A DNA stretch of 25,391 bases, taken from NCBI GenBank assembly GCA_958430865.1, contig CAUDNR010003979.1:15778-41168 (forward strand), read 5' to 3'. Made by a program: the position numbers and the translations under genes. Positions 9,827 through 20,489 of the stretch are shown here, one piece after another; the stretch's first letter is position 1, and every line of letters begins with the position of its first letter. The notes under the pieces were generated by a model that made no database searches, was not told where the DNA came from, and saw nothing but the letters and a program-made list of their open reading frames with translations. Origin of the DNA: Entrophospora sp. SA101 (Eukaryota > Glomeromycota > Glomeromycetes > Entrophosporales > Entrophosporaceae).

Positions 9827-10726
9827 TCACACATATTGTCTCTTTAATGCTTGATCACCTGAATTTCCATATTTTTCATCGATTTTCATATAACGTTCTT
9901 CCACATTTCTTGATTGTATGAGTATAATGGTGGAGAAGAAGGCAAATATATCAATTATAATGAAACCGAATAAAGATGTGAATAGTTGACGTGATGATCT
10001 GTCAGCTGCCTGTGTTATAGCATCAATACAACCAGGAGGATTGGCTGTATCCTTTGGACATTTAGCTAAAACTGGTAAATCTGTTGAATTATTATATCCA
10101 CAACAATTTAACTATTTAAAAAAGATTTATTTATTTATTAGTAAATATATTTTAATGATTACAGATGCATGCATGTATGTAATGCAATATAAAATACCTC
10201 AACTTGGAAAAAACCTCGTGTATTTTGACTCCAACCTTTCCATTTATTGTTGAATTGATCTCTTTCATCCAAAGTTTTAAACCAAACATTTGCACCCAAT
10301 GCCAGTAAGGCAAAAGTGGATATAACGATTAAAAATGTATGTACATATAAAAATTTTTTACGTTTTATTGGATTAAAGAAGCCAACACTAGCAATAAGAA
10401 ATGAAATTATAATAAGACCTCCAACACAAAATGCAGCTATAATAATTAATTTAATAATAATGAATGAATTTAATGATGATGATAAATATGTTTTAACATA
10501 TGTTATTAAATTAAAATGTACAAAAAAAAATTTTTTCTTCACCTATGAGTAAATTTTTTGTTACTACAAGACTACGTAAACTTGCTTCAATTGTGTTAAA
10601 CCATAAAGCGCTAAATACAAGGATAAGAACACCTTTTGAGAAATAGAATAATTCTATCACGGCAAAAGAAGCTAAAATTTGTTTGCTGATTGCCTTGTAT
10701 GGCTGACGTTTGTTCCTTCCAAACAT
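9827..10726 (-). CDS. Tetraspanin-like four-helix membrane protein (left arm copy)
   Basis: Identical to the gene at 14570-15469, with exons 10543-10726, 10198-10436 and 9827-10111 on the minus strand, giving 235 aa. It has four membrane segments and the extracellular-loop LNCCG motif; see the right-arm entry for residue positions. The upstream DNA differs between the two copies beyond 10826, so this copy keeps a longer unique 5' region (10727-11689) whereas the right copy abuts a family M pseudogene after 100 bp. Copies with different promoters could be expressed differently. That is inference. Confidence 0.88.
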
Positions 10727-10826
10727 TTTATGTTGTAAGTTTTTTTTTTACGAAATATTAGATGACAATGATAATGGTTATATTACGAATGGTGTGAAAT
10801 GGTAAAATGTGTATGTTCAATAGATG

Positions 10827-11689
10827 AATGTTAATGGAGTAAAGAAATATTTATGTAAAAAGAAAGTGCGAATATAATTTTCCTTTAAAAAAAAAAAATC
10901 TAAAATTTCTTGATGGCCAGCAACAAGGATGTATGAATTAAATAAATATATTTTTATGAATTAATCTAATTAAAAGAAAAGGAAAAAAATATTTAGTGAG
11001 GAGAGTTTGAAAAAAAATTAGTCAATAATAGGTAAATTAAATTTAATGTATTTTAATGACTAAAAAGGAAGCATGGGATATTGTGTATTTGTTTACATTA
11101 AAATCAACCCATTTCAATTACTCTCTTTCTAAATCATTGGTTTAAAATTCGAAATTATTTTTAAATTCAATTGATCTCCATAAAAATACTATTGGTCAGA
11201 AATTTATCACATGGTTCCGGCTTTAACTTCGAATTTGGAAATAATCGGACTTTCGGATTCGGGGTTAGTATATTAATATCAGTCGTGTGACATGTCCTTT
11301 CAAATTACTTTCTATATGATGCAAGTCACCTAGTCCTACAACTTTTTATTGGTTGTGTAGATTTTCAAATTCTCCAAAAATGGGGAAATGCAACACCCCA
11401 AAATAAATCGTGTATTTGAAGCCAAGACCTTCCTCTACAAAATCACGATTTCATCTCATTGATATGTCATGTTGTTGTGGAGGATTTGAGCTTCAAAGTT
11501 GCACGAGTTTACTGAATTTACTATATATGTTTGCCCTAAAATGACAAATAAAAATTTGAAAAATTTCCCTTATATTGCAGATCTTTTGCCATGCGAATTT
11601 TCCAGACGAACGGGAAGAGAATTATCTTTATTATTAAAAAAAATACAAAGAACAGCTAAGTTCATTTATTTTAAATCTAATAAATAGAC
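10827..11689. other. Unique spacer left of the assembly gap
   Basis: Lies inside the inverted repeat and has no partner in the window. I see no certain gene. A possible exon at 11580-11655 follows a TATATTGCAG acceptor-like site and reads DLLPCEFSRRTGRELSLLL, but it is cut by the gap and unrecognised. An imperfect inverted repeat of about 26 bp (11415-11440 against 11472-11497) could form a stem. The shorter pair AATCGTG...CACGATT overlaps it. Confidence 0.4.
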
Positions 11690-12689
11690 NNNNNNNNNNN
11701 NNNNNNNNNNNNNNNNNNNNNNNNNNNNNNNNNNNNNNNNNNNNNNNNNNNNNNNNNNNNNNNNNNNNNNNNNNNNNNNNNNNNNNNNNNNNNNNNNNNN
11801 NNNNNNNNNNNNNNNNNNNNNNNNNNNNNNNNNNNNNNNNNNNNNNNNNNNNNNNNNNNNNNNNNNNNNNNNNNNNNNNNNNNNNNNNNNNNNNNNNNNN
11901 NNNNNNNNNNNNNNNNNNNNNNNNNNNNNNNNNNNNNNNNNNNNNNNNNNNNNNNNNNNNNNNNNNNNNNNNNNNNNNNNNNNNNNNNNNNNNNNNNNNN
12001 NNNNNNNNNNNNNNNNNNNNNNNNNNNNNNNNNNNNNNNNNNNNNNNNNNNNNNNNNNNNNNNNNNNNNNNNNNNNNNNNNNNNNNNNNNNNNNNNNNNN
12101 NNNNNNNNNNNNNNNNNNNNNNNNNNNNNNNNNNNNNNNNNNNNNNNNNNNNNNNNNNNNNNNNNNNNNNNNNNNNNNNNNNNNNNNNNNNNNNNNNNNN
12201 NNNNNNNNNNNNNNNNNNNNNNNNNNNNNNNNNNNNNNNNNNNNNNNNNNNNNNNNNNNNNNNNNNNNNNNNNNNNNNNNNNNNNNNNNNNNNNNNNNNN
12301 NNNNNNNNNNNNNNNNNNNNNNNNNNNNNNNNNNNNNNNNNNNNNNNNNNNNNNNNNNNNNNNNNNNNNNNNNNNNNNNNNNNNNNNNNNNNNNNNNNNN
12401 NNNNNNNNNNNNNNNNNNNNNNNNNNNNNNNNNNNNNNNNNNNNNNNNNNNNNNNNNNNNNNNNNNNNNNNNNNNNNNNNNNNNNNNNNNNNNNNNNNNN
12501 NNNNNNNNNNNNNNNNNNNNNNNNNNNNNNNNNNNNNNNNNNNNNNNNNNNNNNNNNNNNNNNNNNNNNNNNNNNNNNNNNNNNNNNNNNNNNNNNNNNN
12601 NNNNNNNNNNNNNNNNNNNNNNNNNNNNNNNNNNNNNNNNNNNNNNNNNNNNNNNNNNNNNNNNNNNNNNNNNNNNNNNNNNNNNNNNN
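11690..12689. other. Assembly gap of exactly 1000 N
   Basis: Positions 11690 through 12689 are all N. The round number suggests a fixed-length scaffold gap of unknown true size, so adjacency of the two sides is not proven by this sequence. Confidence 0.97.
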
Positions 12690-13053
12690 GAAAGTTGTTT
12701 CATATATTTGTGAATTTCACTTTTAGATGCTTTTGGAAAAATAGTTCTGAGGGCTTAAAAAAAAAAATTAGATCTTATTTAGATTCTATTATAAAAGTGA
12801 TTAGTGATTAAGAAGAAACAATTCTTTTTTCTACCAATTTTAGTTCTTGAATACCATATAACAAATACCACAAAAAAACATATTTTTTTGATAATATAAA
12901 ATCTGATGAGAAATGATAATTGATATGTAGTTTGTTGATAAATCAGTATAAACATTTTTACTCGACAACGCGGGGGAAGTCATCCAAATTATGAAAAGAA
13001 TAAAAGGCAACCAACAAGCAAGCAACCGAAATAAGTACAAAAATTGAATGCAT
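12690..13053 (-). pseudogene. Family M copy 6, 5' half, cut by the gap
   Basis: On the minus strand this matches exon 1, intron 1, exon 2, intron 2 and the start of exon 3 of family M, ending at the gap within the codons for MKQL. It is more diverged than the others. The start region reads MHSIFVLISVACLLVA, and the exon 1 donor and the frame are disturbed near 12955-12975. The promoter-proximal sequence to about 13190 also matches the upstream region of copy 4 (16864-16990). Confidence 0.7.
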
Positions 13054-13194
13054 TATTATAATTAATAAATAAGGAAAGGTGAGTTTCTAAGCATAATAGA
13101 TCTTGTAATATAAACAGAACAAGTTATTATTTTTTTTTTGATTGATTTTTTAAAATAATAACAAGCTTATAAAACTGAGGACGTAATGCAAAGC

Positions 13195-14469
13195 TTCACA
13201 AAAAATTGAAATTAAACAAATTACTTTTGCACTATCTAATTAATTATACTTGCTGTTCATATTCAAAGTTCTCAAAAAAAAGCTTTTATTTGAAATTAAT
13301 TATTTGTTGTTGAAAATTTGATTTTTGAATAACATTGTTAATATCAACAATAATAATATAACCCTAGAGGCAAGTTTTGCATATGTAATAATTATATTTA
13401 CTTTTTTTTTTTGCATAATTGAGTTAAACTCTGTTTTATGTCCATTTGGTGTTAAAACTACATTCATCTTTTTTGTCCTTGATATGCCCAAGCAATAAGT
13501 TCAAAACAACTGCTACCAACAACCAAACTTCCATTATGACATCCGTTATAAGAATAAATTGGATGTGATTTACATTACATGTGTAAAACCAACCATTTGT
13601 GATGCATTCGGGACAAAGTTCAGTTAGTTTCTTGATCAAGTATTTTCGTAGCGAAAATATAATTTTGACTTTATTTATTTATAATAATTATAACAACTAA
13701 AGATTTGAATTTTTAAATTCTGAAAATTGACTTTACTAATGAATATTAAAAAATCGTTTATCTTCTACAAAATCAGGTTTAACATCCTCTTCCCCTCTCT
13801 TGAAAAGATACCTTGCCGCTCCAATTGGTGTAAGCTGACCACCAGGAATAGATAAGTACGGTAGGAAGATGGAATGCAAAAGGCATTGGGATGTAAAGTT
13901 TCGATAGCATCACGTACACTGTAAAGTTCTTCCATATCTCGGAAGTGAAAAATACAATATGAATTTTTGTCCCTACGCTGATTTGCACGATGGATATTAA
14001 CTGTTGCAAAAGTATTCATAACCAAATTGTATGCATTCTGTCCATGTTAATCGACCCATTGAGGATTTGGGATTATGATTAAAACGGGGTCACCCTCTTC
14101 AACATCAGAAAGTTGTTTCATATATTTGTGAATTTCACTTTTAGATGCTTTTGGAAAAATAGTTCTGAGGGCTTAAAAAAAAAATTTAGATCTTATTTAG
14201 ATTCTATTATAAAAGTGATTAGTGATTAAGAAGAAACAATTCTTTTCATTTATTTTTTCTACTAACCTTTTGCCAATTCTGGTTCTTGAATATCATAATA
14301 AATGCCGCAAAAAAAACATTTTGATAATATAAAATCTGATGAGAAATGAGAAATGTTATGTGTGGTTTTGTTGGTAGATAAATCAGTTGATTATTTACCC
14401 AATAATTGAAATCCACACGGGGGAAGTCATCCAAATTATAAAAAGGATAAAAGGCAAAGCAACCAACAT
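13195..14469 (-). repeat. Inverted copy of left-arm segment 8342-9615
   Basis: Pairs with 8342-9615 as x + y = 22810 (22811 beyond one poly-A length change, eight against seven bases at 14309-14316). Apart from this I saw no difference in the parts compared. It ends exactly where the right arm begins, at 14470, with about 1 bp of shared sequence at the junction. It spans precisely the block where the two arms disagree. Confidence 0.88.
13736..14469 (-). pseudogene. Family M copy 3, 5'-truncated and broken
   Basis: Carries the same premature TAA and frameshift as copy 2. It has an extra base in the exon 2 homopolymer and starts within exon 1, at the conserved MLVALPF methionine, directly against the tetraspanin upstream region. 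It cannot encode the family protein. Confidence 0.8.
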
Positions 14470-14569
14470 CATCTATTGAACATACACATTTTACCATTTC
14501 ACACCATTCGTAATATAACCATTATCATTGTCATCTAATATTTCGTAAAAAAAAAACTTACAACATAAA

Positions 14570-15469
14570 ATGTTTGGAAGGAACAAACGTCAGCCATACA
14601 AGGCAATCAGCAAACAAATTTTAGCTTCTTTTGCCGTGATAGAATTATTCTATTTCTCAAAAGGTGTTCTTATCCTTGTATTTAGCGCTTTATGGTTTAA
14701 CACAATTGAAGCAAGTTTACGTAGTCTTGTAGTAACAAAAAATTTACTCATAGGTGAAGAAAAAATTTTTTTTTGTACATTTTAATTTAATAACATATGT
14801 TAAAACATATTTATCATCATCATTAAATTCATTCATTATTATTAAATTAATTATTATAGCTGCATTTTGTGTTGGAGGTCTTATTATAATTTCATTTCTT
14901 ATTGCTAGTGTTGGCTTCTTTAATCCAATAAAACGTAAAAAATTTTTATATGTACATACATTTTTAATCGTTATATCCACTTTTGCCTTACTGGCATTGG
15001 GTGCAAATGTTTGGTTTAAAACTTTGGATGAAAGAGATCAATTCAACAATAAATGGAAAGGTTGGAGTCAAAATACACGAGGTTTTTTCCAAGTTGAGGT
15101 ATTTTATATTGCATTACATACATGCATGCATCTGTAATCATTAAAATATATTTACTAATAAATAAATAAATCTTTTTTAAATAGTTAAATTGTTGTGGAT
15201 ATAATAATTCAACAGATTTACCAGTTTTAGCTAAATGTCCAAAGGATACAGCCAATCCTCCTGGTTGTATTGATGCTATAACACAGGCAGCTGACAGATC
15301 ATCACGTCAACTATTCACATCTTTATTCGGTTTCATTATAATTGATATATTTGCCTTCTTCTCCACCATTATACTCATACAATCAAGAAATGTGGAAGAA
15401 CGTTATATGAAAATCGATGAAAAATATGGAAATTCAGGTGATCAAGCATTAAAGAGACAATATGTGTGA
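14570..15469 (+). CDS. Tetraspanin-like four-helix membrane protein
   Basis: Tetraspanins organise membrane microdomains at the cell surface or in endomembranes. Exons 14570-14753, 14860-15098 and 15185-15469 give 235 aa. Intron 1 (GTGAAG...TATAG) and intron 2 (GTATTT...AATAG) both carry in-frame stops or frame changes that splicing removes. Membrane segments lie at about residues 18-45, 62-80, 91-110 and 184-206. The large loop between segments 3 and 4 has the diagnostic LNCCG (142-146) plus Cys159 and Cys169, the minimal four-cysteine tetraspanin set. The C-terminal tail is short and charged ([15 protein letters not shown]). The start is the first ATG and precedes a basic [10 protein letters not shown]. 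Upstream, only 100 bp separates it from family M copy 3. Paralogous four-TM families are possible, but the CCG motif argues for tetraspanin. Confidence 0.9.
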
Positions 15470-16099
15470 TCGATCATTTATCTATTTAATTAGAATTTGA
15501 AATAATAATAATATTAATAATATTAATAATAATAATAATTGTAATTATAATTATAATTATATCACATAATCATCATAGTAATTTTTAGAATTTTCATGAT
15601 AAATTTGTAATTTTTCCCCTTTCTCTTTTTTTCGTCTTTTTCTTATATATAATTTTTTCTTTAATATAAAAAGTTTTCTTTTCACAAAAAATTGAAATTA
15701 AACAAATTACTTTTGCACTATCTAATTAATTATACTTGCTGTTCATATTCAAAGTTCTCAAAAAAAGTTTTTATTTGAAATTAATTATTTGTTGATTTTT
15801 GTGGGTATTGAATAAATAACATTGTTAATATGTAATAATTATGTTACTTTTTTTTGCATAATTGAGAAACTCTGTTTTATGACCATTTGGTTTTAAAACT
15901 ACATTCATCTTTTTTATTCTTGGCAGTAAGTTCAAAACAAATGCTACCAGAAACCAAACTTCCATTATAACATCCGTTATAACCAAACATTTGTGATGCA
16001 TTCCGGACAAAGTTCATTGATCAAGTATTCTCATAATGAAAATATAATTTTGACTTTATTTATAATAATTATAATAATAATAATTAAAGATTTGAATTT
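15470..16099. other. 3' flanks of tetraspanin and family M copy 4 (convergent)
   Basis: Convergent gene ends separated by 630 bp. The tetraspanin side contains AT-rich simple repeats (15500-15560) identical to the left arm. The family M side is a diverged version of 9075-9536, shortened by several deletions, including about 40 bp of the CPEC-type kinase-like relic. No gene is supported here. Confidence 0.45.
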
Positions 16100-16863
16100 T
16101 TAAATTCTGAAAACAAAAAATTGCTCATCCTCTGCAAAATCAGTTTTAGCTTCCCCTGTTTTGAAAAGATACCATGCCGCTCCAATTGGTATAAGTTGAT
16201 CATCAGGGAAATGAGCATTGTAGGGAGGTTGAATGAAAAATGCATGGGGATGTGAAGTTCTGATAGTTTTACGTACATTGTAAAGTTCTTCCATGTCTCG
16301 GAAGTGGAAAATACAAGATGAATTTTTATCCCTACGTTGATTTGCACGATGGATGTTAACTGTTGCAAAAGCATCCATAACCGTATTATATGCATTCTGT
16401 CCATGTTGATTGACCCATTGAGGATTTGGGATTATGATTAAAACGGGGTCACCCTCTTCAACATCAGAAAGTTGTTTCATATATTTGTGAATTTCACTTT
16501 TAGATGCTTTTGGAAAAATAGTTCTGAGGGCTTAAAAAAAAAATTTAGATCTTATTTAGATTCTATTATAAAAGTGATTAGTGATTAAGAAGAAACAATT
16601 CTTTTCATTTATTTTTTCTACTAACCTTTTGCCAATTCTGGTTCTTGAATATCATAATAAATGCCGCAAAAAAACATTTTGATAATATAAAATCTGATGA
16701 GAAATGAGAAATGTTATGTGTGGTTTTGTTGGTAGATAAATCAGTTGATTATTTACCCAATAATTGAAATCCACACGGGGGAAGTCATCCAAATTATAAA
16801 AAGGATAAAAGGCAAAGCAACCAACATGCAGCAACCGAAACAAATACAAAAAGTTGCATGCAT
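16100..16863 (-). CDS. Family M copy 4: unrecognised membrane-anchored protein, open frame
   Basis: Exons 16757-16863, 16626-16693 and 16100-16530 (minus strand) give 201 aa, or 189 aa from a second in-frame Met at 16827 that is the start conserved in copy 5. Residues ~13-40 are a strongly hydrophobic N-terminal anchor or signal (LPFILFIIWM). After it come DIQEPELAK, a predicted soluble domain with SDVEEGDPVLIIIPNPQW, FATVNIHRANQRRDKN, CIFHFRDMEELY and PIGAAWYLFKTGE, and a short acidic/aromatic end. I do not recognise the domain. It is the only one of the six family loci in this window (counting mirrored copies once) that is open to its full length. Exon 1 ends one base short and exon 2's T-tract is one base longer than in copy 5; the two changes cancel across the splice. 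It lies convergent to tetraspanin. Confidence 0.7.
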
Positions 16864-18626
16864 TATATTAAAAAGGAAAGGTGAGTTTTTAAACATAATA
16901 ATAGCATTGTAATATCAAGTTATTATTTAATAATGTAGTAAAATTTTAATAATAACAAGCTTATTTATAACTGAGGACGAGAACAAAAATTCATTTGTTT
17001 TAAGTTGGGTTTGGATTTCATCTTTGTCGTAAAAAGCAAAAAAATGATTCAGGCCAAGACAATAGTCTATTTTATGAAAAACTTTGATTTATTATCATTC
17101 TCAAAAAAATGATGATTCGTAGCTGCTATAATTGATGATGTATCATCATCATATATTATAAATGTAATCAATCAACTAATTAATGAGTTTTACCTAAATA
17201 AAATAAACTTGCTGGACATTTAAATGAGCCACATGGGTTCGTCGTACCCCGGGATGGGTATTAGTAATGGGAAAAATGAGTCTTACATACAACATTTCAT
17301 TGGACAAATTCTATTCCATAATTTTTATTGTGTAATCAAAAAAATATAGAGTTGACGATAGGTTGCGAGTTTGTGGAAGTAACTGTTAAATACAAGATGT
17401 ATGACAATGTATGAAGCTTCCAAAGAAGTTTGTAAAATATAATGATGAACTTTTGTCAATGATTTGATAGTTTGTATAGGCGTGATCAAAGTAAGTGTTT
17501 AATACAAGATCTAAGAAGGTTGCAAATCAAGTTTTGCAAATGAAAGTTTTATCAATTATTCAATATTTTGTATATATATATAGGAGTGATTGAAATTGAA
17601 ATAAGTGTTAAAGGCAAGATCTGTGAAGTTATTTTTAAAATATATTTTAATGAATGTTTTATCAATTATTCAAATATAGGCAAATTCGATCGAAATACGT
17701 GCCAAAATCAAGATCTATTTGCAAATCAAGCGAACATTTTATTATTCAATAATTATATAGGCGGGTTTGTCATACACTTCATGACCAAATCGTACAATGT
17801 TTTTTCCATGACGGGGTCAAGAACGTCTGCATGTATCACATTAAATGAGATCAACTTTCCTGTCCTTTTTTTCGTGTAGGCAAAGCAGTGTATGTATCGT
17901 TCCGCAGTTTTGAAATTCATCATTATTTAATCAATTTTAATATGCTAATTAAAATGCAAATATTAATTATCTATATATAAAATCTCAAATGATCTAATTA
18001 TTTGTCCGCTCATCCTGTTTTGTTTGTGTTGCTTATAATTAAATAGCTATATCGTTGAATAATAGTGAAATACTCATTTCATCTTAGAAAAAATATATAA
18101 TAAATTTCAGCATTAAAATAAATTATTACAAACTATATAATAATAAAAACTCTCCAATTTTTAATGATTTCATTATAAAATAGTAAATGGAAACAAATTT
18201 TGGAAGATTTTCCCTCTTCCATGTAGAAATCTTTTTTTTAATTACATTACATTGGATACAGATTTATTCATTTTTTTTAAATAAATTACATGTTACTATT
18301 AATGATAAATTTGCAAAATTATCAGAGGCTCTTTTTGCAGCCGATCGTCATGCACGTGAAGAAGTAAGACAACGAAGGTAACGGAAAACATTGGCGTTGT
18401 GCTTTTCATGAAAGTGTTTAACTAGGACAACATTTTTCCAAAGATTTCGACATTTTTCTTCTTCTCAACGAATGAGCAATGTGAAGCCAAATTTTACTTA
18501 ACTATTATTATCACGCACGAGTCGAATAGAAACAATAAATTATTGTCTCTCTCATCATCAAAACATCAGAAGCAGTAACTCACCTTTCTTTATTAATATA
18601 ATGCATGCAATTGTTTTGGTTGCTGC
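16864..18626. other. Long non-coding stretch between divergent family M copies (right arm)
   Basis: Upstream of copy 4 (minus) and of copy 5 (plus), so it should contain both promoters. A GGAAAGGTGAGTT-like string lies 14-27 bp from each first ATG (about 16875-16887 here), and is also found in copies 5 and 6. The region also holds the ~110-bp tandem repeats and a candidate exon at 18187-18381 (plus) ending SEALFAADRHAREEVRQRR before a GT donor. I cannot attach this exon to a gene. Confidence 0.45.
17381..17765. repeat. Degenerate ~110-bp tandem repeat, about 3.5-4 units (right arm)
   Basis: Units begin near 17381, 17493, 17603 and 17697 (spacings 112, 110, 94). Shared words in order are GTGTTAAATACAAGATCT, AGAAGTT or AGGTTGCAAATCAA, TTTTATCAATTATTCAATA, and TTTGTATAGGCGTGATC or variants. 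The units are diverged by substitutions and indels. A 103-residue open frame covers two of them but has no protein-like conservation. Confidence 0.7.
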
Positions 18627-19091
18627 ATGTTGGTTGCTTCGCCTTTTATCCTTTTTATAATTTGGATGACTTCCCCCGTGTGGATTTCAATTGTCGAGGT
18701 AAATAATCAACTGATTTATCTATCAACAAAACTACATATACTGACATATCAATTACCATTTCTCATCAGGTTTTATATTATCAAAAAAAATATGTTTTTT
18801 GTGGTATTTGTTATGGTATTCAAGAACCAGGATTGGAAAAAGGTTAGTAGAAAAAATAAATGACAAGAATTGTTTCTTCTTAATCTCTTCTATAATAGAA
18901 TCTAAATAAAATCTAATTTTTTTTAAGCCCTTGGAACTATTTTTTCAAAGGCATCTAAAAAACGAAATTCACAATTATATAATTATATAAAACAACCCTC
19001 TGATGTTGAAGAAAAAGGCGATCCCGTTTTAATCATTATCCCAAATCCTGCATATAATAGGATTATAATTCTTTTGCAACAACAACAATAA
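18627..19091 (+). CDS. Family M copy 5, C-terminally truncated
   Basis: Exons 18627-18698, 18770-18842 and 18928-19091 give an uninterrupted 102-aa frame. It begins with the anchor MLVASPFILFIIWM, continues with YVFCGICYGIQEPGLEK and SDVEEKGDPVLIIIPNP, and then departs from the family at about 19048 into a short tail ending in four Gln and TAA. An upstream ATG at 18601 leads into a short frame stopped at 18658-18660, so the conserved start is 18627. The missing C-terminal two-thirds would remove most of the soluble domain. The Hsp70 fragment follows 80 bp later, so the truncation may coincide with the event that joined these two sequences. It may be a pseudogene despite the open frame. Confidence 0.5.
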
Positions 19092-19171
19092 TAATTATTA
19101 TTATATTTGTACACAACATCTGATATCAACAAATTCCTTATATACATGTATATGTATACTACTAGGATATA

Positions 19172-19546
19172 GCTTGGAAAAAAAGTAAAGAAAGCTGTTA
19201 TCACGGCTCCTGCATATTTCAATGTCTCGCAACAAGAGATGCTGGTAGAATCGCAGCACTTGATGTTCCCAGAATTAGCAATGAACCAACTGCCGCGGCT
19301 ATTGCTTATGGACTTGATTCCAAAGATACATCAGAAAAAAAATTTTTGATTTTTGATTTTGGTGGTAGAATTTTTGACATATCACTTTCAAACATGTTTG
19401 GTTATATTTTTGCTGTAAAGGCTACAACTAGTGACACCCATTCAGACGGTGAAGATTTTGATAATAACCTGCCGGAATATTTTAAACAAGAATTTAAACG
19501 TATTAATACTAAAGGAAAGGCGGGCGACAAATGGCATATATTTTAA
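19172..19546 (+). pseudogene. Hsp70 ATPase-domain fragment
   Basis: Reads as the middle of the Hsp70 nucleotide-binding domain. It opens with [20 protein letters not shown], probably just after an intron acceptor (TATAG at 19166-19170). A deletion of about five bases at 19230-19235 shifts the frame. It continues with [40 protein letters not shown], a degenerate phosphate loop (GGRIFDIS instead of GGGTFDVS), and [17 protein letters not shown]. It stops after KAGD, where a TAA and the microsatellite follow. N- and C-terminal parts are absent. The C-terminal part of an Hsp70 resumes at the equivalent residue at 24167. Confidence 0.9.
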
Positions 19547-19552
19547 TTATTG

Positions 19553-19624
<72 letters not shown>
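19553..19624. repeat. Trinucleotide microsatellite (right arm)
   Basis: 24 uninterrupted ATA-phase units (72 bp), the same length as the left-arm tract. Confidence 0.95.
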
Positions 19625-20254
19625 GCGATAATAACGACATAATCTAAGAGGATCACACCGATTTCTTTCTTAATTATCACTACGGTAATTGTACGAAATA
19701 AATGGCAGACTACGTAAACCAAAAAAAAAGTTGGCGTCATTACCAACCCGAAACCCAAACAAAAGGAGAAGATGGATGGAGGAAAAAAAAAATTAACCAT
19801 TTTGTTTTGTATCATTCTCCAACATTTTATGTCCGACATCGGGAAAAATTACCGGGTAATCCAAAAATTTTAACTTCTTTGTCAATATTCTTTATAATTA
19901 TAATTTACCAACCACCGAATGCTGTGATGGTGTGATACCATCTGATGAACATCTTGGTCTTGATGATATGTCGTGTGGTATTACCGCAGAGAGCGTCGGC
20001 CATCTTCACCTACTACGCAACGTAAAAATTATGTGTATGCAATTTTTGCAAATATCTTGCACTTTGAAGATTATTCATAATTCTTACTCGAATGAAAACT
20101 TTACGCAAGCGTAGTGCATAATTACCAAGTTATCGTGCAAAATTATGAACTGCGCAAAATACTTGTGCAAGCCTTTTATAATTGCACAAAAGTTACAAGT
20201 AAAATGAAGGCGTTGTTGTGTACAAGCTTTTTATAATATTTTTGCGATATTGAT
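19625..20254. other. Non-coding stretch (right arm)
   Basis: Mirror of 4915-5544. No supportable gene. A short plus-strand frame at 19932-20114 (DEHLGLDDMSCGITAESVG) sits in the least AT-rich part but has no recognisable relative. Confidence 0.4.
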
Positions 20255-20489
20255 AGCATAGTGGACACTGTTGCAGATCACAAAAAAATGATCAACATAA
20301 CATATGTTATGGTGAAAGTTCTTGCAAAAGTTTGATTATAAAAGTGTGAGATAATTTTGATCTTGCTGATGATCTGGACTTAGAGAGGCTACAGCTATAT
20401 TCTAGTGAAGTTTCAGAAGCAACGGGCTCTGTGTAACTGCCTGCCTATTATACAAATGACTGTTGCACAAAATGAGTGTCCATTATGCT
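20255..20489. mobile_element. MITE-like element (right arm copy)
   Basis: Exact mirror of 4680-4914, with 15-bp TIRs and the 9-bp flanking duplication, which reads GATATTGAT on this strand. The insertion therefore predates the arm duplication. Confidence 0.75.

Larger units (their letters stand above)
2939..10826 (+). repeat. Giant inverted repeat, left arm
   Basis: Reverse-complements the right arm 14470-22230. From 2939 to 8757 positions pair as x + y = 25169 with no indel over 5819 bp, even through a TAT microsatellite. From 9537 to 10826 they pair as x + y = 25296. The block 8758-9536 is only similar to its partner (15760-16411) and is 127 bp longer. The outer breakpoint at 2938/2939 falls inside the kinase gene. 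The inner one at 10826 falls about 100 bp upstream of the tetraspanin start codon. Confidence 0.95.

Noticed and set aside
10041..10253. Plus-strand frames opposite the tetraspanin gene (also 10316-10552)
   Set aside because: The opposite strand encodes a well-formed spliced tetraspanin, and these frames run across its introns.
11666..12703. Long minus-strand open frame of 345 codons
   Set aside because: It is almost entirely the N gap and carries no sequence information.
17381..17765. CRISPR-like array
   Set aside because: The units are ~110 bp, degenerate throughout and lack constant repeats with unique spacers, and the host is a eukaryote.
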